DNA of 64,000 bases from positions 374,501 to 438,500 of the forward strand of contig JAHRBS010000006.1 of the NCBI GenBank assembly GCA_024305745.1, read 5' to 3'. The notes below the pieces were generated by a model. It saw only the letters and a list, made by a program, of their open reading frames with translations, was not told the DNA's origin and made no database searches. The translations under genes and the position numbers were made by a program. Shown here piece after piece: positions 11,471 through 22,019 of this stretch. Origin of the DNA: Polyporus tsugae. Taxonomy: Eukaryota > Basidiomycota > Agaricomycetes > Polyporales > Polyporaceae. Positions within the stretch are counted from its first letter, which is position 1; each line of letters starts with the position of its first letter.

Positions 11471-11910
11471 TTGTTTTCGGGTCTCTGTCACCCATGTATT
11501 GTACTTGTACATCCAGTCGAGGATAGAACGCGGAGGGTACACACGAGCGGATACTATGATTCTACCCTGCACAGCTACGTAACTTGTCACCTGGTCCAAC
11601 AGGCCGTCATCGAGTCTCCCTGTCCCCCATCATACAAACTGCGCTGTCGCCCCGTCTTCGTCGTCGTCGTTCGGGTTGTGCTTCTTAGGACCATCGGCGT
11701 GGGCGGGTATGTTAGGGAGGGACGGGTGTAGGAACACGGAGACCGGGCGTAATGGATGATGGATTTGCCTGCCAGGCAGGTTGTGGCATGTCTGGATGGC
11801 CCGGGTGGGGATAGATAGCTGAGTATTGTCCGGAGAAATGAATCACGGTCGAGCGAAGGGATGTCAGGACGTGACCACCGGCGCCTTGAAGGGGACGCAG
11901 AATGAAGCCC
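11471..11910. other. Intergenic, convergent 3' ends
   Basis: Lies between the 3' end of the ubiquitin-fusion gene and the 3' end of the first HET gene. No gene seen. Confidence 0.5.
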
Positions 11911-14064
11911 TCAAGCCTCACTTGCACTTAGGACCCCCGGATGCTGCTCACCCGAACCCCCTGCGACGACTCTGTTCCCTCCGCCGTAGCTTTGGAACTC
12001 GATGCACAATTCATAGTGATCGGGGGCGACGGGAATCAGCGTGGGAAGAACGATCTCTGAATCGGCCTCAACGATCCACTGGTGTTGTCTAGCATGACGC
12101 CCCAACTCCTCTAGCAAACTATCTTGTAGTTCAGGGTTTAGGTTCGGGTTGGCGCGTGCTGTGAGTGCCTTAAAGCACGGATCGCCAGAGGCAACTAGGC
12201 AACATGAGGCCTTCCAATCAGTGCGGTCGCCATCACCATCGGGGTGTAGGTCGAGAATCCACCGGAGCCTCCAATAACGGTCTTCGGTGCGGACAGGGAC
12301 GAAGATGGATGTCTCTTGTTCACCCTTCCGGAGGCACATGATTAAAGGGATTCTCGGAAGACGCAGAACCACAGTGGAAGTCTGGACAGCGTTGGAGCCG
12401 TCACATTCAATCTGGTATCCACGAGATTGAAGGGTGGCCTTTGTCCAACGCGGTATTACAATCCAGATCTTTTGCTTTTCATGGTCGGGCCCTGACAGCA
12501 TCTTCCAGATGGTGCGTGGTGAGGATGTTGAATGGGGAATATGGACAGTAATGGACTCAGGTGGGTTCGGGAGGGTTTCGGGTGTGAAGTCTTCGACGGG
12601 AAGGCATATGAGACTCGGAAGATTGGACGAGAACGCGACACGGATGATCGTTTTGGACGACTCGGATGGAAGGGTATAGAACAAACGAGCTAACAGATGG
12701 TCCCCTGGCCCCTGGAGATCAGCCTGAGAACGTTCGCAGGACAGAATTGCCAGGTACCACCGGATATCCACTGCGACCGGGTGAGCGTCGAGCAGGGGGA
12801 TGAGGTGAAAGCGAGATCGTATTCCGTAGGGCGAGGGACTATACTCTTTGTGGGGAAGATTAGCTTCGTCTAGTGGATGATCCGGTCTACTCAAGCGATG
12901 GCAGAAGTCCCTGGGATGAATGGGACGAATGTTGCCGCTGAAGAGAAATGACCTTGGAGACGGCGCGAGGAGTGTGATGTCACGTTTTGGTGGGCGCCAT
13001 TGGGGGCTGCGAGGGAAAGGCCCAGAGGAAGAACGTGCCACAGTCTCGAATACGGCCCGGGATACGGCCTGTGCCTTAGGAATGCGCTCGCCGCGGCGCC
13101 AAGGCAGCCTGGGCGGAAGTGTTTCATTCGGATGACGCAGTAGGATTTTCTCCGACAACCGTTTGAACGCCCGCTTGTCTTCGCCATAGTACAGCGGCGT
13201 CATGATGAGGCCAAGGAGCCCCAAAAGACAGTATGCCTCATCTTCAACGCGGGTTGTGGACCGTCGCGCCGCCCAGGACATCCGTGCTGCAACACTGACA
13301 TCGTCGAGCGACTTCCTGTGCGTAAGGACGTCGCGATCGATTCCCGTGATTTCCTCGATGAGGTCCGCCAGGCTCTCCTTGGTCCCGATGAACTTCCACT
13401 CATGGGAGAGGAAAACAACTACCCGGGGGGCAATGAGCTCCTGCAGCGTCCATCCTCGCCTGAACCACCGACTATGACGGAACGCGGATCCCGGACGACG
13501 GTGGTCATCGTATAGTGGAACATCCGCCAGGAATACATAGCATACCATGGCATCGCGGTACCAGGCGTACATGGAGTTGATGGCCTTCGCTAGCTCGGTG
13601 CTGCTCGTCTTGTCGATACAGGACGAGTCGATCCATATTAGGTCATGATGGTCACGACGTGCAACAGCGCATGCTTTGCAGATCTTCGTGGACAGGCCTG
13701 GGGTGCCGCTGAGGATCGCCGAGATACCCAGCATCCAGTGGTTGAGCCTGTCTGCCCATTGCCGAAGTCGCAAGGCGAGACGTATGTGGCAGGGGTTATG
13801 CAATCGCAGCAGCAGCAAATGTGTTAGGTGACCACCGTCCAGAGCAGAAGCCAAGAGTCGAAGGAAGGAGAGAAGGACCGACGAGAACCATAGGAGGGTC
13901 ACACGCCTGAGGGGCATAACAGCGGAGTGTTGCACCTCTAGCACATCCCCATATGACTGTTCGCCCTCTGAACCCCAAGTGTGTGAGAGGATAGCATAAG
14001 GTGCTCCGCTGCCATCATCCGGACGCTCAACAAATCGACCAGTTCTGGTGTCGTGGAACCGCAT
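11911..14064 (-). CDS. HET-domain (heterokaryon incompatibility-like) protein, full length
   Basis: 717-aa intronless frame starting MRFHDTRTGRFVERP. The HET domain is clear: YAILSHTWG near residue 25, LIWIDSSCIDK, INSMYAWYRDAMVCYVFLAD, the hallmark RGWTLQELIAP, then a conserved ITGIDRDVLTHRK segment and EDEAYCLLGLLG. A C-terminal region of about 350 residues with no recognised domain follows. HET domains are known from fungal allorecognition (HET-E, HET-6, TOL), where activation leads to cell death; that role is inferred here. Odd point: between SYGDVLEVQ and the KICKACAVAR segment lies a hydrophobic stretch (TLLWFSSVLLSFLRLLASAL) plus a Leu/His-rich region, which could be a membrane insertion. 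The 5' part lies within the 1,093-bp duplication. It is the only copy of the three with a long C-terminal region. Confidence 0.9.
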   Translation of the reverse strand: MRFHDTRTGRFVERPDDGSGAPYAILSHTWGSEGEQSYGDVLEVQHSAVMPLRRVTLLWFSSVLLSFLRLLASALDGGHLTHLLLLRLHNPCHIRLALRLRQWADRLNHWMLGISAILSGTPGLSTKICKACAVARRDHHDLIWIDSSCIDKTSSTELAKAINSMYAWYRDAMVCYVFLADVPLYDDHRRPGSAFRHSRWFRRGWTLQELIAPRVVVFLSHEWKFIGTKESLADLIEEITGIDRDVLTHRKSLDDVSVAARMSWAARRSTTRVEDEAYCLLGLLGLIMTPLYYGEDKRAFKRLSEKILLRHPNETLPPRLPWRRGERIPKAQAVSRAVFETVARSSSGPFPRSPQWRPPKRDITLLAPSPRSFLFSGNIRPIHPRDFCHRLSRPDHPLDEANLPHKEYSPSPYGIRSRFHLIPLLDAHPVAVDIRWYLAILSCERSQADLQGPGDHLLARLFYTLPSESSKTIIRVAFSSNLPSLICLPVEDFTPETLPNPPESITVHIPHSTSSPRTIWKMLSGPDHEKQKIWIVIPRWTKATLQSRGYQIECDGSNAVQTSTVVLRLPRIPLIMCLRKGEQETSIFVPVRTEDRYWRLRWILDLHPDGDGDRTDWKASCCLVASGDPCFKALTARANPNLNPELQDSLLEELGRHARQHQWIVEADSEIVLPTLIPVAPDHYELCIEFQSYGGGNRVVAGGSGEQHPGVLSASEA

Positions 14065-15772
14065 GAGTTGATTTGGAGGGAGCTGAGACGAAAACTCGGG
14101 ATCAGTACATCTATACGGCTATGCACCAGTATGTGTTGCCACTGACCACATGGGATGACGACGGAGCAGACTCTCCGGGCAATATCACCACTTCGTGGGT
14201 TTCCCATGCAAAGACGCTCTCATCTGGAGTATGCCTCAAGATCTCCTCCTGTAGCCGCCTGAAGGCATGCTCGCCTTCTCCATAGATTGGAGTCATGATG
14301 ATGCCGAAGATCCCTAAGAGACAGTATGCCTCATCTTCAACGCGGGTTGTGGACCGTCGCGCCGCCCAGGACATCCGTGCTGCAACACTGACATCGTCGA
14401 GCGACTTCCTGTGCGTAAGGACGTCGCGATCGATTCCCGTGATTTCCTCGATGAGGTCCCCCAGGTCCTCCTTAGTCCCGATCACATCCCACTCCCGGGA
14501 GAGGAAGACAACTACCCGGGGGGCAATGAGCTCCTGCAGCGTCCATCCTCGCGTGAACCACCGACTATGACGGAACGCGGATCCCGGACGACGGTGGTCC
14601 TCGTATAGTGGAACATCCGCCAGGAATACATAGCATACCATGGCATCGCGGTACCAGGCGTACATGGAGTTGATGGCCTTCGCTAGCTCGGTGCTGCTCG
14701 TCTTGTCGATACAGGACGAGTCGATCCATATTAGGTCATGATGGTCACGACGTGCAACAGCGCATGCTTTGCAGATCTTCGTGGACAGGCCTGGGGTGCC
14801 GCTGAGGATCGCCGAGATACCCAGCATCCAGTGGTTGAGCCTGTCTGCCCATTGCCGAAGTCGCAAGGCGAGACGTATGTGGCAGGGGTTATGCAATCGC
14901 AGCAGCAGCAAATGTGTTAGGTGACCACCGTCCAGAGCAGAAGCCAAGAGTCGAAGGAAGGAGAGAAGGACCGACGAGAACCATAGGAGGGTCACACGCC
15001 TGAGGGGCATAACAGCGGAGTGTTGCACCTCTAGCACATCCCCATATGACTGTTCGCCCTCTGAACCCCAAGTGTGTGAGAGGATAGCATAAGGTGCTCC
15101 GCTGCCATCATCCGGACGCTCAACAAATCGACCAGTTCTGGTGTCGTGGAACCGCATGAGTTGATTTGGAGGGAGCTGAGACGAAAACTCGGGATCAGTA
15201 CATCTATACGGCTATGCACCAGTATGTGTTGCCACTGACCACATGGGATGACGACGGAGCAGACTCTCCGGGCAATATCACCACTTCGTGGGTTTCCCAT
15301 GCAAAGACGCTCTCATCTGGAGTATGCCTCAAGATCTCCTCCTGTAGCCGCCTGAAGGCATGCTCGCCTTCTCCATAGATTGGAGTCATGATGATGCCGA
15401 AGATCCCTAAGAGACAGTATGCCTCATCTTCAACGCGGGTTGTGGACCGTCGCGCCGCCCAGGACATCCGTGCTGCAACACTGACATCGTCGAGCGACTT
15501 CCTGTGCGTAAGGACGTCGCGATCGATTCCCGTGATTTCCTCGATGAGGTCCCCCAGGTCCTCCTTAGTCCCGATCACATCCCACTCCCGGGAGAGGAAG
15601 ACAACTACCCGGGGGGCAATGAGCTCCTGCAGCGTCCATCCTCGCGTGAACCACCGACTATGACGGAACGCGGATCCCGGACGACGGTGGTCCTCGTATA
15701 GTGGAACATCCGCCAGGAATACATAGCATACCATGGCATCGCGGTACCAGGCGTACATGGAGTTGATGGCCT
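13508..15772. repeat. Tandem direct duplication, 1,093-bp unit
   Basis: Every base I compared from 13508 to 14679 recurs 1,093 bp further on; the first mismatches are at 13507/14600 (a/c) and 14680/15773 (t/c). The identical span is therefore 1,172 bp, that is one 1,093-bp unit plus about 79 bp shared by all three HET genes, which marks where the exchange took place. The unit holds the 3' end of one HET gene, a 47-bp gap and the 5' end of the next. Identity this high means a very recent event, gene conversion, or an assembly duplication. Confidence 0.88.
14111..15157 (-). CDS. Chimeric HET-domain protein made by the tandem duplication
   Basis: 348-aa intronless frame. Up to STELAKAINSMYAWYRD it is identical to the 717-aa protein. 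From YEDHRRPGSAFRHSRWFTRGW onward it is identical to the HET gene at 15204-16283, including REWDVIGTKEDLGDLIEEI and the end GNTYWCIAV. The switch falls in the shared AINSMYAWYRDAMVCYVFLADVPLY stretch. The protein keeps the whole HET domain and the hydrophobic insert but stops about 35 residues after the domain. It has its own ATG 47 bp downstream of the preceding gene's stop. Whether it is expressed depends on whether that 47-bp gap plus the preceding coding sequence can act as promoter; the original donor gene had the same arrangement, so it may. Confidence 0.88.
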   Translation of the reverse strand: MRFHDTRTGRFVERPDDGSGAPYAILSHTWGSEGEQSYGDVLEVQHSAVMPLRRVTLLWFSSVLLSFLRLLASALDGGHLTHLLLLRLHNPCHIRLALRLRQWADRLNHWMLGISAILSGTPGLSTKICKACAVARRDHHDLIWIDSSCIDKTSSTELAKAINSMYAWYRDAMVCYVFLADVPLYEDHRRPGSAFRHSRWFTRGWTLQELIAPRVVVFLSREWDVIGTKEDLGDLIEEITGIDRDVLTHRKSLDDVSVAARMSWAARRSTTRVEDEAYCLLGIFGIIMTPIYGEGEHAFRRLQEEILRHTPDESVFAWETHEVVILPGESAPSSSHVVSGNTYWCIAV

Positions 15773-16283
15773 CTGAAAGCTCGGTGCTGCTCGTCTTGTC
15801 GATGCAGGACGTGTCCGCCCACAGCTGGCTGAACTGGTCAAAACGCGCAACGGCACATGCTTTGCGGATCTTCTCCGACAGCCTGAGGTCGTTCAGGACG
15901 GAAAGATGCGGCGAAACGCTGCACGCTGCCTCCTCGAGCGACTGTGACCGAGCATGGAGCTCGGAGGCGATGCGGATGCGCAGATGGAAGATCCGCCCAT
16001 GTGGTGTTTCGTCGGCCGCCGCATCTGACAGTGGGTGGGTGCCATGGGTGCCAACAACGTCGGCCAGGAAACGAAGGAAGAAGGAGAGGGAGATGGATAG
16101 AAACCACAGGAGAGCCGGAAACACCATGCGGAGGAGCGTTCGAATGTTGACAGAGTCTTGTATCTGTCGTACGTCCTGAAACGACTGTTCACTCGCATCC
16201 CAAGTGTGCGAGAGGATAGCGTAAGGGGGGTCATTCGCTTTACGGTCGCGAAATTTCCCGGTTCGAGTGTCGTGCACTCGCAT
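15204..16283 (-). CDS. HET-domain protein, short form
   Basis: 359-aa frame when started at the ATG 16281-16283 (MRVHDTRTGKFRDRK), chosen because it matches the MRFHDTRTGRF starts of the two copies; the frame stays open to 16394. HET motifs are in order: PPYAILSHTWDASEQSFQD, KIRKACAVARF, TSCIDKTSSTEL, INSMYAWYRDAMVCYVFLAD, RGWTLQELIAP. It ends shortly after the domain (GNTYWCIAV). Like its neighbours it carries a hydrophobic insert (VFPALLWFLSISLSFFLRFL) within the HET domain, but with clearly diverged sequence, so the hydrophobic character rather than the exact sequence seems conserved. HET-only proteins of this size are common in basidiomycetes and may act as partners of longer ones. Confidence 0.87.
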   Translation of the reverse strand: MRVHDTRTGKFRDRKANDPPYAILSHTWDASEQSFQDVRQIQDSVNIRTLLRMVFPALLWFLSISLSFFLRFLADVVGTHGTHPLSDAAADETPHGRIFHLRIRIASELHARSQSLEEAACSVSPHLSVLNDLRLSEKIRKACAVARFDQFSQLWADTSCIDKTSSTELSEAINSMYAWYRDAMVCYVFLADVPLYEDHRRPGSAFRHSRWFTRGWTLQELIAPRVVVFLSREWDVIGTKEDLGDLIEEITGIDRDVLTHRKSLDDVSVAARMSWAARRSTTRVEDEAYCLLGIFGIIMTPIYGEGEHAFRRLQEEILRHTPDESVFAWETHEVVILPGESAPSSSHVVSGNTYWCIAV

Positions 16284-16394
16284 GATTGGAGGTTGAGCAA
16301 ACTGCAAGGATACTCGTAAGTGAGCCGGTGCGTATCGACTCCGTTGCCGATACCACTTACTGGAGGAGTTTGCGATACGGGCTACCCAGACCAC

Positions 16395-19300
16395 AGGGGA
16401 CGGTGCTTCAGCGTGAGAGGGGAGGAGGGAGAGTTGAGAGCGATACGTCTCCTGCTTCGAGTCGCGCGTTGGGAGATGCTATAAGGTTCGAGGCCCGAGG
16501 GCGCCTGTGTTCGCCTCGCTTTGTGAACCGCACTGCCGTACTCCATGCGTATGCGGTCCACCGGACACACCTGGCTTGACGTGCAGCCACATGCCTTTGA
16601 CAGATATGCCGCATATGGGGAAGGTGGAGAATCCAGAGCAAGGCTGCTCCGTTTATACGGTGCCGGCCGTAAGTCTTGGGAGACAGCGGACAAAGGCCAG
16701 GCGAACCTTCAGCAGCCTACACCCTCGCGCCTTCAGGTCGGAAATCAGCAGAAAGTCGGCTGTTGATGTTCTGGCTTAAGAAATCGAAATCATCAGCGTG
16801 CCGAGTCCCATTCGTGAAATCGAGCTCACAATCAGAGATAAAGGCCGCGCTACTCTTATCCTCCAAAGAAGACGGCAGAGATGATCGCGCGCGAGCCTCA
16901 CAAGCTGCTCCGGCAATGTGGCATCGAGTTCCGTTTGAGGCTCCAGCGTGGAAACCACATGGTCCGGTTTTATGAGGTTCCGGACAGGAGTCTTGCAAAG
17001 GCCATATAGTCGCTGTCAGTAAGTATGCGCCCTATGTCATGTGAGTCTCGAAGTCGCGGGGTCATGAAGGGTCGGACTCGATGGTTCAGGTATGCTACGA
17101 ACCCTCAGGTCGTCTCTCGGCGATATCTGCGTGACAAACCGATCTGTTCAGCGGGAGCAGAGTTATGGCGCGCGCACCGCCCAACACGTCGAATTCGAAC
17201 AATTTGAATGCCTGAAAGCGTGGGTAGTCAATAAAGATATACGAAAACCAAAGTCAGAGTATTGGATGGACCGAGCAGCAGATCAAGCTTAGTTGGCGGC
17301 TGTCGTACATCAATTCAAACGAGAGGGACGAAGCAGCATAACACGAGCTAGTTATTCAGGTGACTGCATCCGTCTGGCGGCATGTAGTACGAAAGCTACG
17401 CACGCTCGCGAGACTCATAGTCATCAAGATGACATACAGGTAGAGAAACTGCACAAACACCAACCAAATCCGCGATCTACCTCTCATCTTCGCATCATGT
17501 CCTCGCCCTCGTCGTTGAGTATCCGATGTCATCTAGCACACCCCTGCACGACGATCACCCAACACGGCCGATCCATTCAAATTGTCCTTTGTGCTTTCGG
17601 GAAGGTGGACGGGAGGCTGATGACCTGTCCCGGACCTCCGTCCTCTCGCAGGCGAGCAGCAGGAGCTGGTCAAGAACTCGTGTCCTTGTTGATCGGATGT
17701 AGTTTCTTCTCGGATGCGCAGAATATGATGTGGGTGGGGAGGCAGCGAAATGAGCGATTCCGATGGCGGTGAGCGGAAAAGCGGGATTAGAGTCGCTCAC
17801 CAAAAATTGGACAAGTACAAGCCAAATTCCGTCTGATTTGGCGTCATTCCACACATCCCTGTGTGATCCCTGGCATACTGTTGCATAACATGTACGCCAA
17901 ATTAGTGATGAAGGACTTACCGAGAACAGCATCCCACACCCGAAGGAGGCTCCTACAGCGCTCTTGAGCTTGATGTCCCGCCCCTTCGAATCATCCCTGT
18001 ATCTAGAGCGGTCCCGTAATGCTGGTTATTCCGGACCAGACTATCAGTACATATAGAGCAAGCAAGCCCGTCGTTCGAGTGAGAGGCTCAAATCATGGCA
18101 CTCGGGAGCCTGCCCATCCAGCGGTCTCCTCGAGGCCCGCCTCTACCTGGCTTCTCCGGCGCATAGCCCAACCTTCCTATCTCCTCTCACCGCCTAGGTT
18201 CGTACCAAACCCCTCGCACGGTTTTGGTATGAGACTATCTCACCACCGACGTCGCGCGCGATACTTAGATGAAGCTGGATGAGGTACGCACCAGCTGGTC
18301 CTCGTCTAGTGGTCGCTGGGGCTGGCTGAACCAATGTTGCGTTGTTCTGACGTGTTTCTTCAACATATGTAGCGGGTGTCAGAGGGGTTGTGGTGGAATA
18401 GTGGATAAATGCAGGGTATTACTATGTCGCGAGATGCGAGGCTGCTCGAGACATGTTGCGAGCGACCCTCCAGTGGGAGGAGCTCAGAGTGACCAATTGG
18501 CGCGTGCTCCTGTGACGATGGGCGTCACGGTGACGATACAGGTGGCAGCGCGTGACTTCGATTGTTTCTTGTTGCTCCGCTCGTCTGCTTCGTCTGTGCT
18601 CTTGTCTGGACCTGCTCTGCTTAAGTGTGCTCTCATCGCTGTTCAATGTTCATCCTATAGGCTTGTTTGTGACCTCTATGTGCAGTCTTGCATAATCGCT
18701 GCATACAGTCCAGATGTGTCCCCGCGTTGCCGGCGACTTCGGATTCCTAACCGGCACCGGCCTGTGGTCTTCCCCGCGCAACCCCTCCCCCTCTCAGAAG
18801 CCTGTGGTCCCGACAACATGGATGGGCGACCAACACTCTCACCTCACTGGCAATGCGTTCTCATTACCACGCTATTCCCGTTTGAGTTCCTTGCCTGGGG
18901 CCCACTGACAGGGAAGACACTCCGCAGGACATTGGTAGAATTGTGTACCGGGACTGGTGTTGAAGAGGTGCGTCGAGCGTAGCAATCATAGCTCAAATAG
19001 TCTCTAATGCTATCCAGAAGTGTAGGAAGAGACTTTTGATAGAATGCTTTGGGTCCGAAATGCCGTCTGTCGGTGCAATTAAGCTACATTTCGCTGTGTA
19101 CATTCAACTCCCGCGTCACATTGCATGCGTGTGGGGATGAGGCTTGTTCGCGATTTGCTGCGAGGGCAGAGTGGTTACCGTCTTCTCAAGCGGAAGTGCG
19201 TATTTCTCCTTCTAAAGTAGAGCACATGATCAGGTTCGCAGACCACCCTCATCGGCTACTCGACGCCCAGCATTGTTCCAGCTTGCTGCTTCGCTGTGCA

Positions 19301-20044
19301 TCTACCTGACATCATATGTGGTACCTCCTTCTCGGTGCGTCTCGGCGTCTCTCTTCAATCGGTGACATCGTGTTGAAGCTGCTTGTCGCAGGACCTGGCT
19401 TTGCTTCAGGAGTAGTAGAGTGGTCATGGTGTCTATCACGCTTGTGGTTATTTTGACCCGTGTTACGTGTCCCGGGGCTCAGCCGGCGGGGTGTCGCAGG
19501 ACGACGTGTTGCAGACTCACTGCTGGGTGCGTCGCTCTTGGGTTGGATGAGTTGCGCGAGGGCTGACTGCAGGCGGTGGTCAGGCGTTCAGATCCAAGCA
19601 GGATCTTCCATACTCATTCAGAACTCGGGTGTCGGCCCACAGTCATTTCATGATGGTGAGTTGGCGAGTTGCTCCAGTTCTTGTCTATCTGATCCTTCCA
19701 AGCACAGAGTCATGCTGAAATCTCGTCTGCATGGCCAATATTGCATTGTGAGACGAGGAGTGTTTCAGAGAACTAGCGTCTACTTCCCGAAGCGATGCCA
19801 CCTCGTCACCGTCATACCCCACTAGGGGAAGGACAGTAGTATACGCACGTCTGATGACTGCGCCATATGAATCGAACAACCTGGGGTATTTTTAGTGTCC
19901 CGTTGCTACAATAGCGGCGATCCGTCCCGAGAATCACTATTCAAATTCCCTTACATCGAACTGTAACTGAGCCTGATCATATGCTTCCTTTATAACAGGG
20001 CAACGATCCCGGGAGTTTCTATAGCTTGCTTCATAAATCCTCGT
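16395..20044. other. Long gene-poor stretch
   Basis: 3.6 kb without a supported gene. The longest frame (18269-18982, 237 codons) has no family motif and an unnatural amino-acid mix, so it was not called. No element ends, terminal repeats or RNA genes were seen. Confidence 0.5.
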
Positions 20045-21311
20045 ATGTCTGCTAAAGGCCAGGAATGCTTTGCCCTCGGCCCAGATTGCGTGAGTACCAG
20101 GTACGTCACCGCAATGTCACCATTTGAAACTCATAATAGAACACTGAAACTTTTGGGATAGCACTTGTTTCCAAAAGCCCTTCACGTTATCCAACATCAT
20201 CATCAACGGCGACTGTATTATGGGAACCAGAATGCCAGAAAATTCTACGTCAACCACCACGCCATCCGTCGCCGCAAGCCCCGACTCGGAGAGCGCCACA
20301 TCATTGTCTCGCTCCACCATATCGCTCACGAAATCACTATTGCGTGCACTTCCTACATCTCCTACATCCCCTTTTCCTTCACGCACCCGCTCAACCTTTC
20401 TGTCAAGGAAACACAAGCCCGTCCATCCAGTGAGGTTCCGCGTGCTCTGCAAATCGTGACGAAGTCACTAACAAGATTCGACAGACGTCCACGACACTGC
20501 CTTTACCAGCCGCTGCCACGCTGACCTCCACTCCAAGCGCGTCGTCTTCCCCTCAGGCCGGATCCCACCAAAGCATACAACGTGGCGCAGTTGCCGGCAT
20601 TGTATTGGGCTCGGTGTTCGTCGCGGTCGTTTTCGCCCTTCTGTGCATCTACCTTCTCCGACGGCAAAGGCGACGAACTGCCTCCGCTGAGCCGCGCCCA
20701 CCAGGTATTAGTCTCTCGTGCCGCCCGCCGCAGCCTCTGATATCCCTCACGAAGATCCCAGCTGCTTAGAGACCGCGTCCATTCGCAGCGACGCACGGCG
20801 GGGCGGTGAGCCTGAGGAGCACTGTCCTATTATACCATCTGCCGGCGCAGAAGCTGATACTGTATGCGCTTGGCATGCAGAACGCTCGCCACGCCCACGC
20901 TCGTCAAACCGTGGCAACTTAGGCTGGGTGGGTGAACCTTATTTGCCCCCCCCCTCTCTCGACGTCGGACAAGTCGGCGCACACACCAATCTGACTACCT
21001 TTGGTGAACATATCGCTTCGGGTTTCTACCAGCGCGAGGACCGAGCCATAGGAGCATCCCACTCCGATCGGACACTTGCAGATGGAGGCGACCTCGCATA
21101 TTGTGCAACCAGCCCCCAAAGCGAGACCGATACTGTAGGGTCGGGGGAAGGGCTGCCTGGGTATGAGGAGTGTCAGACCGGCGACGGTGGGGTGCTCGTT
21201 ACCGACGGACTGCAGAACCATGACGGAGGGTTCGAGGAGGTCGGTGACGACTCCCAGAGCGAGGAGGTGACCGCGTCCACCCTTCCGCCACCGCCGTATA
21301 CCGAGCATTGA
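20045..21311 (+). CDS. Single-pass membrane protein with C-terminal PPPPY tail
   Basis: 366-aa product from four exons: 20045-20100, 20162-20429, 20485-20704 and 20755-21311 (introns of 61, 55 and 50 nt, all GT..AG; CTAAC branch point in intron 2). Exon 1 reads MSAKGQECFALGPDC; exon 2 begins STCFQKPFTLSNIIINGDC, giving four closely spaced Cys. There is no obvious signal peptide. A Ser/Thr-rich stretch leads to one helix at about residues 142-166 (AVAGIVLGSVFVAVVFALLC) followed by LRRQRRR. The tail is acidic and ends YEECQTGDG..TASTLPPPPYTEH. PPxY is the ligand of WW domains, as in Rsp5/Nedd4 ligases; an adaptor or cargo role is an inference. Convergent with the BTB gene at 22020-23169; the same pair recurs at 38-41 kb. 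Exon boundaries are supported by the paralogs. Confidence 0.8.
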
Positions 21312-22019
21312 GGTGCGTGATCATTCTGCGCGGTGCGAGAATCTTGAACGACTATAGGCTGATTTGATCCTGCCTTCGCCAGTGTTGCGATGTACATGTA
21401 CTGACAGTAAACGAGCAGATGCGAATATGCGAGTTCTTGCCTGACGGTGGTCGCTGACATGTTCTCTGGCATATTTTGCACTGCGACCATCCACTGTCAT
21501 TGCATTGTCAATCCGAATACGCCGGGCTCAGCATGTGATTCTACTTTTGCGAATTCGCGCTCACTGACGACACCGTGCAGCGCATCCCCTTTGCAAACAG
21601 CCCTCCACTGAAGAGTGAGTGTGATAAGGTCAGGCCACACGCTAGCAATAAGCAAAGGACTGAGAGGACTAAAGACCAACTCGAAGCTGGGGAATTACCA
21701 CAGCTACCAAGGGGTTTATATATTGTGCTGAAGCCTGCACACGGACCAGGTACTTCAGGGTAGGTCGTAAAGGTTGTTACAGGTGGTACTACTAGGTGCG
21801 CTAGCTCGTAAAAGTTGTATCGTAACAGAGTGGATCGTTGGAACCTATGATAAGGAGTGTACTGGCTTTGGGGTAGGGCAGTACAAGGGAGGCGACCAGG
21901 TGTGAGTCTTGTGGAGCAAAGGGTGAATGTGGCTCGTGGCAAAGAATTACCACACCCTGTCGCTACAACGATACACAAGAGGGACCTGATATACACACTC
22001 ACCTGTGCCCCGTCCCGGT
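21312..22019. other. Intergenic between convergent membrane-protein and BTB genes
   Basis: No gene. Parts are visibly similar to the matching gaps at 39592-40059 and 37624-37900 (for example TTGTGGAGCAA..GTGTGAATG, and GTGCGATGTAC after the stop), which shows that the two genes were duplicated together as a block. Confidence 0.55.

Noticed and set aside
14111..15157. Treating the middle HET gene as a truncated pseudogene
   Set aside because: It ends at the same codon as the short HET gene at 15204 and keeps the whole HET domain, so it is a chimera with a normal end for that form.
18269..18982. 237-codon plus-strand open frame
   Set aside because: Cys/Arg/Ser-rich translation with no motif, no splice-supported extension and no relation to neighbours; looks like chance open frame.
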